Below, one piece after another: positions 7,184 through 16,107 of a DNA stretch of 26,871 nucleotides. Location: positions 1 to 26,871 of the forward strand of contig CAAEMZ010000042.1 of NCBI GenBank assembly GCA_900757195.1, read 5' to 3'. A program made the translations under genes and the position numbers. Each line of letters opens with the position of its first letter. The first letter of the stretch is position 1. This DNA is from Lachnospiraceae bacterium (lineage in GTDB: Bacteria; Bacillota; Clostridia; Lachnospirales; Lachnospiraceae). The notes beneath the pieces were generated by a model, which saw nothing but the letters and a program-made list of their open reading frames with translations, was not told where the DNA came from and did not search any database.

Positions 7184-8974
7184 CTAATAATACAATGCAG
7201 AATCGACAACAAACCAGTCTTTCAGGTTGTCATGAAATTCTTCATCTGTTGATGTAACAACAAATCCATAGAAATCACGCCATTTCTGATTGATTGTATT
7301 GACAATATTTGCATCTTCTATTGGGTCATCAGACTCGACACGATAACGCCAACCATAAGAGCTGTTATCTCCTTCATCAAACTGATCTGTGTACAAAGTA
7401 TCATATACTGTATTGCCAGCAACCCATTGCTCTTTTGAAACTGGAATGTGATTTCCCTCTGGGTTACCAGTCGGAAATTCAGAGAGTGGAAGATTGTAGT
7501 CTAACACCTCAAGGATACATTCTAACGGGTCAGTCTTATCATTGACACGGGTTTTGTCTGTCTTTTTGGAGTCTCCAATATTTCCGATTGCATAAAAATG
7601 GTATTCACAATCTTGGAATTCTCTATGCGTACTGATATCAGGATTGTTTTCACGTATAAATACGACGCAATTATAGAATTCCATAGTGTCTTTAACCATA
7701 GGGTTATTCTTCTTTGCTGGACGAACATATGGATTATATTCATTGTACCTTCGCTGAAGTAATGCATTATTCTCATTTTCTGAAGAAGCGATATTTACTT
7801 TTACATTCCAATAATTATTTGGAACAGAATCACGAGTCAAAGAAACTTTGTCTGTCTGTGTAACACCATCACCAAGAACAATGTATGGAGTAACACCCTC
7901 AATACCAGATGATTTAATGTCTAACTCTAGGTTACGACCTGCCGCACCATATTCATTAGAACTTGTGCCTTGACCGTTATGCCTACAATTATGAGCAATC
8001 CAGTTATCTAACACAGGATCGCCATTTTTATATATATGCTGAATCGTTGTCCCGGTAACTTTATCCTTTTTGTCATTTGTGAACCAAGGAGCATCAATTT
8101 TGATAATTCTTAAATCCGGACATTTCTCAGCAAGAATTTCTGGGGTCAATGAACTATTCTCATCATAGATTTGATTACGTGTGTATCTATTAATCATTTC
8201 TTCAGCATTGCGGGCATCTGCTATAAAGTTATTTAAAATACCTCTGTCCGTTAGCCCGGAAGAATAAACTTTAAATCTGTAAATAAATACATCGCAATCT
8301 AAAGAACCGATTGTAATTACTTGTGGATTAATTTGAGAAAAACTATGTCCTTCACCATATATTAAAGGCCTTGTAGGAACACCATCTTCGTAGCCCATAA
8401 GCATTTTAATATCATCAGTATTCTTGCTAATATTAAATTCAAACTCAATAATATCTTCCTCGGAATATGGAAGATACAAATTGTCCGCACTTGCATGTAT
8501 ATATGCTTCATGAACATTCATCTGGATTCCAATTTTTGATGTGTCATTTCCATCTAAACAATTTAAGAATGTTGCATTTGCATTTCTAACGTTTGTTGTT
8601 TTAAATACCAGTTTGAATTCTTTACCAGTTCTCTTAGCATCATCTTCGAAAAGTTTGTAATCAATAGTAGCTGTAGTTCCTGCTTTGACACAAAAATATT
8701 GGTCACCATTGTCATCAATCTGGTAACCTCCGTTTACCCAGTCAAAATTATCAGATACCGACATGGATACAGTACCGTTAGACCATAGGCGATTCACATC
8801 ATTGTTAGAACGTCCGGAAGGATTGAAGTCAAATGCTAATCCGGCTGTAATCGGTTCAATATCAATATCAAGTTTTTCAATTGTAGCATATAAAGTTTTT
8901 ACAGTTTTACCACAAGTGATTGTTAAAGTATGTTTTCCAACATCAGAAGATTTATATTGCCATGAGACATCCAA
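7184..8974 (-). pseudogene. Phage tail/receptor-binding structural protein, 5'-truncated part
   Basis: An open frame of 596 codons on the minus strand. It begins at a TTG immediately after an in-frame stop and has no ribosome site, so the true N-terminus is missing. Residues about 1-45 look like the end of an Ig-like repeat (DVGKHTLTITCGKTVKTLY). Residues about 45-230 look like a LamG-type beta-sandwich (AGLAFDFNPSGRSNND), and the rest is a large domain I can place only as phage or adhesin-like structural protein. It ends at SALYY followed by TAG, while the neighbouring frame runs on, so a frameshift or internal deletion near 7184-7196 split the original gene. Base and codon use are AT-rich, unlike the core genes. 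Confidence 0.6.
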
Positions 8975-9030
8975 TTATGTATGATGTGATTGTTGATAAA
9001 AATGCTCCTGTATATGATTTCTTTAAATAA
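8965..9030 (+). pseudogene. Last codons of a truncated gene upstream of the membrane protein
   Basis: The + strand reads RHPIMYDVIVDKNAPVYDFF-Lys-stop, with well-formed protein-like codons ending at TAA 9028-9030. That is 21 bases before the next gene, a typical operon spacing. The frame merges into the phage remnant on the left, so the gene appears cut at about 8965-8977. I do not recognise the parent family; it was probably the operon partner of the membrane protein. Confidence 0.4.
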
Positions 9031-9051
9031 TATTGCACGTGAGGTACTGCT

Positions 9052-10224
9052 ATGGAAGATAGAAAAATTTTGAAATATGGTTCTGTAGCCGGATTGATCC
9101 TGACAGCAGCTGTTGGATTTGTGTTATACCTTGCACTGTCTGCCGTGCCAGTTCTTACAGAGACTCAGGCATATACGAAACTTATTGACTCAATTGAATT
9201 GCCATCAAATCAATTAACGTGGTTTTTGATTAACTGGACAGAAGCTGAATTTTTTGCCGCTCCTGTTGCAACGATATTCCTTTTTGCTGGCGCAGTTACT
9301 GCATGGCTGCTGAGCATCAAAAAATCAAAGTATGCAGGGATTGAAATATGTTATGGCAGTGCATATATTTGGCCGTGGGTCTTTGCTTCTCAGATAATTT
9401 CACTGCTTTTGACAGAATACATATTTGGTTATTTAAAACTGTTTGATTTTGGAGCAACATGGATCCCTACATTTATTGTTATTGTCAGCGTTCCCCCTTC
9501 AATGGTATTAATGTATGGTCCTGGGTTAAAGACACTGATTACAGCCAGTGTTCTTGGATCTGCCATATGTACGCCTATTGCCTATGGTATATCACAGGCG
9601 ACAGTGAATTTGGGAGTGCCTGGAGCCTTCAATAATGTTCTGTGTATGGGGATTGCCGGAATCGCAGCCGGATCCGTATGCCGAGTCCTGCCTTGGATGG
9701 AAAAGAAAGAATGCAGGGCAACAAATAACACAAATGATCCGGGAATAAATTATTCCAGTCCTTTGTGGATACTAAGAAGAACGATTGCTGATTTTACTGA
9801 ACCACAATTTTATGGCAGTGACATAGCTGGTGCGCTTGTTATTATTGGTGTCATTATAGACTGGATAATTCATCCGACATTAGTTACCGGCGGAGCAAAT
9901 GCGCTTCCTGCAATTCTTCTATCACAATTTATCAGCGGAGGTCTTGGCGTGTTCCTTTATACAGGAAAATATATGGAACGCGGATGGTATGGAACTTATG
10001 TGCCAGTAGTATGTACAGCCCCTGCATGCATACTGCTGCATGGTACATCAATGCCAGTGATTTTGATTGCCGGTATTTTAGGAGGTGTTATCGGCGCTCC
10101 GATTGCTCAATGCTTTGAGGATCATCGTCCTGAATTTATCCATGGTACTGTTTCAAATGTATTTGCAATGGCGCTGAGTACAGTGATCGTATCTTTTATT
10201 ATTACCTGTATACCGTGGATATAG
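9052..10224 (+). CDS. Polytopic membrane protein of unknown function
   Basis: I do not recognise the family. The 390-aa protein is mostly hydrophobic, with about ten membrane segments. The clearest are near residues 9-31, 68-90, 102-125, 135-155, 190-210, 255-275, 285-305, 313-333, 337-357 and 366-386, separated by a polar loop at about 213-240. Small-residue stretches such as ILIAGILGGVIGAPIAQCFE and CMGIAGIAAGSVCR suggest a transporter or channel. There is no signal for a nucleotide-binding domain. ATG 9052 has GTGAGG (9039-9044) at good spacing. It follows the tail of a truncated gene, so it is probably the surviving half of an acquired operon. Composition is AT-richer than the core genes. 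Confidence 0.75.
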   Translation: MEDRKILKYGSVAGLILTAAVGFVLYLALSAVPVLTETQAYTKLIDSIELPSNQLTWFLINWTEAEFFAAPVATIFLFAGAVTAWLLSIKKSKYAGIEICYGSAYIWPWVFASQIISLLLTEYIFGYLKLFDFGATWIPTFIVIVSVPPSMVLMYGPGLKTLITASVLGSAICTPIAYGISQATVNLGVPGAFNNVLCMGIAGIAAGSVCRVLPWMEKKECRATNNTNDPGINYSSPLWILRRTIADFTEPQFYGSDIAGALVIIGVIIDWIIHPTLVTGGANALPAILLSQFISGGLGVFLYTGKYMERGWYGTYVPVVCTAPACILLHGTSMPVILIAGILGGVIGAPIAQCFEDHRPEFIHGTVSNVFAMALSTVIVSFIITCIPWI

Positions 10225-10264
10225 TGAAATAAATTAATCAGGCAATGGGATGTCTGTTTGATAT

Positions 10265-10319
10265 GCTCCCTTCTGGGCAGACAAGTGAAACAATAAAAAC
10301 TTGTTACTTAGAAGGGAGC
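10265..10319. repeat. 10-bp inverted repeat with nested inner repeat
   Basis: GCTCCCTTCT (10265-10274) is the exact reverse complement of AGAAGGGAGC (10310-10319). Inside it, ACAAGT (10281-10286) pairs with ACTTGT (10299-10304). The right arm doubles as the ribosome site of the short ORF at 10327, so folding would hide that site. It may be a translational control hairpin or the end of a decayed insertion sequence. Confidence 0.5.
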
Positions 10320-10326
10320 TTATTCT

Positions 10327-10404
10327 ATGTCTAAAAAGAGTGTGTATGTTAAAAAACCCTCTGAAAGAATTTGTGTTAAAAACAAATTTTCCTATGGGAA
10401 ATGA
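10327..10404 (+). CDS. Short ORF (25 aa), possible mobile-element remnant
   Basis: ATG 10327 follows AGAAGGGAG by eight bases, a good ribosome site, and opens 25 codons beginning MSKKSVYVKKPSER, then TGA. The product is short and strongly basic, with no recognised domain. It could be a real micro-protein, a leader peptide, or the truncated start of a transposase. I lean towards a truncated remnant, given the inverted repeat and the patchy region around it. Confidence 0.25.
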   Translation: MSKKSVYVKKPSERICVKNKFSYGK

Positions 10405-10424
10405 TAGAATATAGAGTATAAATA

Positions 10425-10433
10425 TGATATAAT
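10425..10433 (+). promoter_or_regulatory. Extended -10 promoter for the large cluster
   Basis: TG-A-TATAAT (10425-10433) is a perfect extended -10 element. The -35 position is poor, as extended -10 promoters allow. It sits in a very AT-rich block (10400-10480) about 85 bases before the first gene of the cluster. No other strong promoter is seen within the cluster, so it may drive the whole run of genes. Confidence 0.55.
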
Positions 10434-10515
10434 TTTTATAATTATATTATTTTTATACAATATAGTGAAAAAATAATAATCAGGGAATATTCGGATACAG
10501 AGGAAGGGATGAAAA

Positions 10516-12315
10516 ATGGCACATTGGGATTCTCAAAACGGCTGGATACAATTTGCGTTTGCCAACGAACAGGACAGCTATTATCTGCCAAGTCTGATGC
10601 GGGTCAGCTTTTACAGGTATCTGCTCTACAGCCTGAAAAAATCCGGTTACGAAGCCGTATATTTTTGGGAAGAACACGAGGGAAAGTATGAAATCGGCTA
10701 CATGGATGACGTATCGGCCCAGTATTATGATAAGATCCGTCCGAAGGGGCTTATTAAAAAGATTTTCGGAGGACAGGGCAGCGGGGACGGCGATACGGAT
10801 TGCTGGACATCTGTACAGACAGCGCCGGATGTGATGGAAAAATTATTCTACGGTATTGCCGGAAGCCGGAAAAGAACGGCGCTGGTCGTGCCGATGACCG
10901 TGTTCGATCATTTCTTTTCGAATAATGCGCGGACAAAAGAACTGCTGGAACGAAACCGGCGTCAGGGCCATTCGGGAAATCTGGTGCTTCTCACAGCATC
11001 GATAAAAGCCGAAGAAAGCAATGACTGCCTGACGCGGGAGAAAGGAATTCTGCCGCTGCTTTTTGAGGAAATCCGGCAGGCGGCCATGCCGGACGGCATC
11101 CGTCATCTTTATGAAAAATTAAAAGATAATATGGCAGACCGCTGTGTCTATCTGAATGGTCTGGAGCGGCGGACAATCCGAAACATTGTCCGGAAAAACA
11201 GTATTTTGGACAGTTTTGCAACGATTCCGGTGTCGGCGGAACGGATAGAGAAAGTGACCGATGTGATCGACTGGTATTATCACTCGGAAGCATTTCGCAG
11301 GGAAACGCCGATCCATTTGCCGGAGAACGAAAAACGGGAATATCAGGTGATTGACAGAAGCCTTCAGAACCAGCGGACCTGTGATATCATCGCAGACTGG
11401 CTGGATCAGACGGCGCCGGATATGACGGCGGATGAATTCCGTGGCTATCTGAGAAGCCATTTTCTGAGGGATAATCAGGATTGTTACATATATACAGACA
11501 GCTTTCTGCTGCGCCAATGGGATCAGCTGAAGGTTCCGGCAGATATTGTTCCGAAGAAAACGGAGCGGAAAAACAGTATGGACCGAAGCCGGCGTGTTCT
11601 TCATATGATTGTTTTAAGAGGCGATGAGTCGATCGACAGGGAAAATATGGAAGCATGTATCGGTCAGCTCCGAAGAAGCCTTGCAGATAAGGATATGAAC
11701 ACCTTTGACTATGGATTAAAAGCAATGGCTTATCTTTTAGACACATGTTATGAAACGTCGGAATCCAGGAATAATGTCTGGAATTTTTATAAAAAAATTT
11801 TTGAATTGTCCGAGGAGATTCAGAGACTGAATCATAAAAAAGAGAATTATCATAACAAAATCCTGTTATATCAAACGGAATGGCGGGAATTAATCCCACG
11901 GATTAACGGACTGAAAAAATCCAACCGGAATATTTCCGAAGAGGCGGAGATGAATGTATTGATAAAACGGGCCGTGGAGTGTAAACGGGAGATTGATGAT
12001 GCGAAAAAGAATTTGAATATCAATAAATCACTGCAGTTTACATGGAAACAGTCCATCGATAATCTGGATCAGCATATTCTGGAAATACAGAGCGGACATT
12101 CAGTAGATGTGCAGACGGTTCTTGCACAGGCGATGGATATGCATCATAAAATTTTAGAGCATAATATGGGCGCTATGAAAGAGGTCAGCCGTCTGACTAA
12201 AAACAGTCCGGAGATGACGGATTATATGGAGGAGCCATCCCTGACAGATCCGGCCGCCTTCGAAAAATATTTTCAGGAGCTGCGGCAGGAACTGGATAAA
12301 ATGGAATCATTTTAG
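10516..12315 (+). CDS. Cluster gene 1: unknown protein, degenerate ATPase-like N-terminus and coiled coil
   Basis: I do not recognise this 599-aa protein. Residues about 20-240 alternate helices and buried strands (YEAVYFWEE, ALVVPMTVFDHFF, NLVLLTAS, CVYLNG) in a pattern like an AAA/STAND core, but no GxxxxGK[ST] loop is present. If that fold is right, it cannot bind ATP in the normal way. Residues about 250-390 are helical. About 395-560 is a charged coiled coil (IFELSEEIQRLNHKKENYHN). There are no membrane segments and no signal peptide. The start at ATG 10516 is set by AGGAAGG (10501-10507); the nearer ATG 10509 is out of frame. The gene opens the cluster, 35 bases before the Hsp70-like gene, suggesting a scaffold or adaptor. 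Confidence 0.85.
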   Translation: MAHWDSQNGWIQFAFANEQDSYYLPSLMRVSFYRYLLYSLKKSGYEAVYFWEEHEGKYEIGYMDDVSAQYYDKIRPKGLIKKIFGGQGSGDGDTDCWTSVQTAPDVMEKLFYGIAGSRKRTALVVPMTVFDHFFSNNARTKELLERNRRQGHSGNLVLLTASIKAEESNDCLTREKGILPLLFEEIRQAAMPDGIRHLYEKLKDNMADRCVYLNGLERRTIRNIVRKNSILDSFATIPVSAERIEKVTDVIDWYYHSEAFRRETPIHLPENEKREYQVIDRSLQNQRTCDIIADWLDQTAPDMTADEFRGYLRSHFLRDNQDCYIYTDSFLLRQWDQLKVPADIVPKKTERKNSMDRSRRVLHMIVLRGDESIDRENMEACIGQLRRSLADKDMNTFDYGLKAMAYLLDTCYETSESRNNVWNFYKKIFELSEEIQRLNHKKENYHNKILLYQTEWRELIPRINGLKKSNRNISEEAEMNVLIKRAVECKREIDDAKKNLNINKSLQFTWKQSIDNLDQHILEIQSGHSVDVQTVLAQAMDMHHKILEHNMGAMKEVSRLTKNSPEMTDYMEEPSLTDPAAFEKYFQELRQELDKMESF

Positions 12316-12350
12316 AAGTATAGAATTATTGTAATAAAGAGGGATTAAAG

Positions 12351-14084
12351 ATGTTTTATGTAGGTATCGATTTTGGCAGTACATATACGACCGTGTCCGT
12401 GTATCGTCCGGAAACGGAATCACTTGTTGCAAAGGCGCTTTCGGAAGGCGGAACTCCGTTTATTCCGTCGGTGCTCGCAATATCAAAAAATCAGATCAGC
12501 ATCGGTAAAGAAGCAAAAACAATGACGACAACGGCCGGACGGAAAAGCAGTGTAAAAAGTTTCAGGGCTTTCAAAATGATGCTTGCCGAAGATGATGAAG
12601 AGAGCATCCGTGCCAGAGGCTTTGACGCAACCTACACACCGGAGCGCGTCACCCAGGAGTTTCTTGAAAAAGTTCTCCGGCGGATACTGGAGCGGGAAAA
12701 TGAAACGATGATCGACTATCTGGTTGTCGGCGTTCCCGAAATCTGGAACAATGAAATCACGACCGTGGATGGAAGAACCCGGCTGAGGGATATATGCCGG
12801 CGTTTTCCGTTTATACGCAAAGATGCCGACGGCTGCGCCTGTGTGCAGATCGTCAGCGAACCGGCGGCTGCCAGCGCTTATTTTTCTTATAATTTTAAGC
12901 AGGAGACCGGGCGTAATTTCGACGGCAGACTGCTGCTGATCGATTATGGCGGCGGTACGCTGGATCTTACGCTGACTGATGTGGAAACCCGTCCGGACAA
13001 GGAGGGCCGTGAGGGCATGGAAATCCGGGTGCTGAAGCGGACCGGCGCCGGAGAAAATGAAGAAGGCCGGATCGGACAGGCGGGAATCGCCTATATGGAA
13101 ACACTGATGGAGAATGCCATTCATGAAGTGTTCCCGGATATGACGGTCGAATATGATGCCGACTTTTATCAGGCGGTAGATATGCTGGAAGGCCAGCTTC
13201 AGGAATGTACATCCATGATTAAAGGTGTTTTTGATGAATACGGAACAGGGATTGGGAATCTGTCAGAAGATGCCATGGATGAAGAAGATTACTTTTTCTC
13301 CGGTGTTTTTTACCAGGGAAGCCGTATTGATATTACCTACCAGATGCTCGTGCAGACCTATCAGGATGTGATCCGCGGGGTATTTGAAGAAAAATTAGAT
13401 GAAGTCATTCGGTTTATGAAGGAACAGAATATTGACTACATGGACCGGAGTAATGACCGGTTTAAAATCGTTCTGGTCGGCGGCTTCGGCAATTATTATC
13501 TGGTTCAGGAGCAGGTTTCAAAAAAATTTATTTTTAACAGTATGGACAACCGTCAGAAGCATGTCATTCGCAGCCAGGAGGACTGTGAAAAGTCCATTTC
13601 CTTCGGCTCTGCGCTGCTCGCTTCAGGAATGATCCGTATCCGCAATACCGCGCCGTATTCCATCGGCGTCTGTGCCGATGCCGGAAACGGAATCAGTCTG
13701 ACCTACGGTTTGTATCTGAATCAGGATATTGAATTTAATAAAGTTTATTTTCAGAGAGATGTCCATGGCGATTATGTAGTCCTGTTATCGCTTTCCGGCG
13801 GTATCCGGCGGTTCATTATCAATACCCATGATGATAAACGGTCAGCGCTGATCGTCTATCCGAAACCGGAATTTCAAAATAAACTGAAAAAGGTTATTAC
13901 GAATCAGGACTGTACGGCAGTGGTTGGTTTTTCGCTGGATTCTTCCGGTGTTTTATCCCTGCACATCCATGATTACGATCTTATTTCCTGTCAGATCAGC
14001 GACAGGGGAGAAAAAATAGAACTGACGAATTTTAAAGAACTGTTTGATATTCATGTATTAGAGAGGGCTTATAAAGATGATTGA
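12351..14084 (+). CDS. Cluster gene 2: Hsp70/DnaK-like actin-fold ATPase
   Basis: The 577-aa protein has the nucleotide-binding signatures of the Hsp70/actin superfamily. Phosphate-1 is GIDFGSTYTTVSVYRP (5-20), the connecting motif is VQIVSEPAAASAYF (165-178), phosphate-2 is LLLIDYGGGTLDLTL (194-208), and the adenosine motif is IVLVGGFGN (373-381). An acidic insertion near 260-310 (MDEEDYFFSG) interrupts the core. After about residue 400 the sequence is not the conserved DnaK beta-sandwich and lid, and no EEVD-type tail is present, so it is a divergent Hsp70-like switch rather than a housekeeping chaperone. No DnaJ or GrpE partner is nearby. It overlaps the next gene by eight bases, which implies translational coupling and a shared complex. 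Confidence 0.92.
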   Translation: MFYVGIDFGSTYTTVSVYRPETESLVAKALSEGGTPFIPSVLAISKNQISIGKEAKTMTTTAGRKSSVKSFRAFKMMLAEDDEESIRARGFDATYTPERVTQEFLEKVLRRILERENETMIDYLVVGVPEIWNNEITTVDGRTRLRDICRRFPFIRKDADGCACVQIVSEPAAASAYFSYNFKQETGRNFDGRLLLIDYGGGTLDLTLTDVETRPDKEGREGMEIRVLKRTGAGENEEGRIGQAGIAYMETLMENAIHEVFPDMTVEYDADFYQAVDMLEGQLQECTSMIKGVFDEYGTGIGNLSEDAMDEEDYFFSGVFYQGSRIDITYQMLVQTYQDVIRGVFEEKLDEVIRFMKEQNIDYMDRSNDRFKIVLVGGFGNYYLVQEQVSKKFIFNSMDNRQKHVIRSQEDCEKSISFGSALLASGMIRIRNTAPYSIGVCADAGNGISLTYGLYLNQDIEFNKVYFQRDVHGDYVVLLSLSGGIRRFIINTHDDKRSALIVYPKPEFQNKLKKVITNQDCTAVVGFSLDSSGVLSLHIHDYDLISCQISDRGEKIELTNFKELFDIHVLERAYKDD

Positions 14085-15558
14085 TTTTGAAAGAGTAGAA
14101 GATGCATTGAGAATGTTGAAAAAACAGGAAAGTCTGGCGCTGGAAGACGTTCTGGGCGTATATCTGGATCTGTGCGAAGCTCTGGAGGCGGGTGGCCGGA
14201 CCATCGACAGTCTGCCGATCGTTCAGACGGATAAGCTTTTAAAAAATTTATCGCGGAGCGGCAGAACTTTCCTGAATATCATCCGAAAACATGGTGACGA
14301 GATACAGACGATGGATATCGACGGCAGAATCCGAAAGCAGAAGGAAAAACTTTCGGAAAGTATTGAACGGATTTCGGAACAGGAAGAAAGGCTGCGGACA
14401 TCCATGGAGGGAATGGACGCAATCATTGAAGAAGCGCAGAAAAAACGTCAGGCCTACGAAACCCGGCTTCAGATTGAAAAAGAAAAAAGAAGTCAGCTTG
14501 GAGCCCTTGAAGAACAGTGTCGTCAGTTGTCGGAGGAAGTGGATCGGATTTCTTCGGTATCACTGGAACCGCTTCAGAAGGAGAAGCAGCGTCTTGAAGC
14601 GCAGAAAAAACATCTGGAACAGCAGACCGAAGAAAAACGGGTAGAGCTGGAGCAGCAGAAGGCGGAGCTGAGACTCCGGGAGGATGAACTGCAGGCCGAA
14701 ATCCGGGGACTGACAGAGGAAAGGGATGCACAGAAAAGACGGTGCGATCAGGAGCGTGCCGAACTGACCGTGCGGCTGAATCAGAAAAAATCCGAGCTCA
14801 CAGAGCATGAGGCGGTGATCGCCGGGCTCAATGAAGAGATTCAGGCCCGGGCCGATGCGATTCATGAACGGCAGGAAAAGAAGCTGGAGATGGAAGGAAC
14901 GGTTGCGTTTTTAAAAGAAGAACAGAATAAACTGAATGGCAATGTCGTAATTCTCCAGAATGAAATCGACCGTTTAAGTGAACATCTGAAAAATAATGAT
15001 GCCACAAAGCTGGTGGAGGAACGGGACCGGCTGCGTCAGGAAAAACTTGAAGCGGATACCCGGTTTGCACAGGAACAGTCCATCATTCATGAACAGCGGG
15101 CGGCGCTTCAGGAAAAAACCAATGAACTTCAGGCGGTTCGTGACCGGTTTGAAAAGGAAAAAAGCAGTCTCATGGATCAGAACATCCAGACGGAATCACG
15201 GATTCGTGTTTTGAAAGAAGCCATTGACAAATATTCCGGGGATAAACTGCAGATGGAAAAAGACCTGAAAGCGGCGGAAGGGCTGCATGAAAGTCTGGAA
15301 CAGTGGTTTGAAAGCCTGGAGGTTCAAAAGTACCGTGACCGGCTGAAACTGATTGAGGAAAAAATATATCTGTTTAAAGAAGTTCAGGCAGCCCTTTTTG
15401 CTGAAACAGGGGCCTTTGGTCTGAATCAGGGAATGACCCATAAAGAAGCCAATGAAAAGCGGGAAGAGCTCAGACAGCAGATGGAGACGCTTGAGACGAT
15501 GGCAGAAAATTACAGAAAACGCTACAATATGATTTGCGGACTTTTCAGTGATAAATAG
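14077..15558 (+). CDS. Cluster gene 3: long coiled-coil protein
   Basis: A 493-aa protein with a short helical N-terminal domain (about 1-85) and then an almost unbroken heptad-rich coiled coil from about 85 to 400, rich in Glu, Gln, Lys and Arg (for example EKQRLEAQKKHLEQQTEEKR). A short helical C-terminal part ends near RKRYNMICGLFSDK. It looks like SMC or tropomyosin arms, but without Walker motifs or heads it is a structural rod, not an ATPase. ATG 14077 lies within the end of the Hsp70-like gene, with GAGAGGG (14061-14067) as ribosome site. A role as a scaffold or filament partner of the Hsp70-like protein is inferred from the overlap. The family is unknown. Confidence 0.88.
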   Translation: MIDFERVEDALRMLKKQESLALEDVLGVYLDLCEALEAGGRTIDSLPIVQTDKLLKNLSRSGRTFLNIIRKHGDEIQTMDIDGRIRKQKEKLSESIERISEQEERLRTSMEGMDAIIEEAQKKRQAYETRLQIEKEKRSQLGALEEQCRQLSEEVDRISSVSLEPLQKEKQRLEAQKKHLEQQTEEKRVELEQQKAELRLREDELQAEIRGLTEERDAQKRRCDQERAELTVRLNQKKSELTEHEAVIAGLNEEIQARADAIHERQEKKLEMEGTVAFLKEEQNKLNGNVVILQNEIDRLSEHLKNNDATKLVEERDRLRQEKLEADTRFAQEQSIIHEQRAALQEKTNELQAVRDRFEKEKSSLMDQNIQTESRIRVLKEAIDKYSGDKLQMEKDLKAAEGLHESLEQWFESLEVQKYRDRLKLIEEKIYLFKEVQAALFAETGAFGLNQGMTHKEANEKREELRQQMETLETMAENYRKRYNMICGLFSDK

Positions 15559-15578
15559 AGCGGACGGGAGGAATTCAG

Positions 15579-16073
15579 ATGGAATGTAAGGTATGTGGAT
15601 CGGCGCTTGAAGAGGGGCGCGTGCGATGTCCGGAGTGTGGATTTCCGGTGATGATGATGGTCGACGGAACGCTTCAGGAAAAAGAAAAAATCGAAGAGCT
15701 GGCGAGGGATTACCGAAAGAAAAAGCTGGCGGCCACGAGCGTTGCACTGATTGTTTATACGAATGAAATTTCAGGGGATCAGGTGACCGTCAAAGCGCAG
15801 GAGTGTATCGTCCTTGCTTCCGGTGAAAAACTGAGCGGCCATGCCATTGTCTGGTATCCCGAATGTTTTGCAAGACTGGATGGTCATCCGACACTGCGGC
15901 TGTCGATCGTCAACAGTAAAGGCGAGACCCGTGTACAGTCGATGGAGATTGCCAATCCCCAGATTCAGGATTTCTGGCAGATCGGTGTTCTTCCGGAGGC
16001 CGGGTTCAAATGCCGGCTGGTCCTGGGCAATGCGGATAAATATACAGTGACGGAATCGATTTCATTATTATAA
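15579..16073 (+). CDS. Cluster gene 4: zinc-ribbon plus beta-domain protein
   Basis: A 164-aa protein. Residues 3-20 form a four-cysteine zinc ribbon (CKVCGSALEEGRVRCPEC; Cys3, 6, 17, 20). A helix follows at about 32-50, then an all-beta domain at about 52-164 with repeated strand patterns (SVALIVYTNEI, TLRLSIVNSKG, FKCRLVLGN). No catalytic motif is visible. The likely role is protein-protein or nucleic-acid recognition. GGGAGGA precedes ATG 15579, and the gene lies 20 bases after the coiled-coil gene. Its zinc ribbon echoes those of the two MORN proteins at the end of the cluster, which suggests a shared docking mode. The family is not recognised. Confidence 0.82.
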   Translation: MECKVCGSALEEGRVRCPECGFPVMMMVDGTLQEKEKIEELARDYRKKKLAATSVALIVYTNEISGDQVTVKAQECIVLASGEKLSGHAIVWYPECFARLDGHPTLRLSIVNSKGETRVQSMEIANPQIQDFWQIGVLPEAGFKCRLVLGNADKYTVTESISLL

Positions 16074-16107
16074 AAATTTAATTTAAAGTTCAGAAAGGAT
16101 GAAGCAT

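Noticed and set aside
5452..10515. A second copy of the tmRNA 3' end (attR) marking the far end of an inserted element
   Set aside because: I looked by eye for copies of TTCGACTCCCCGCAGCTCC across the accessory region and saw none; the far end may be outside the window.
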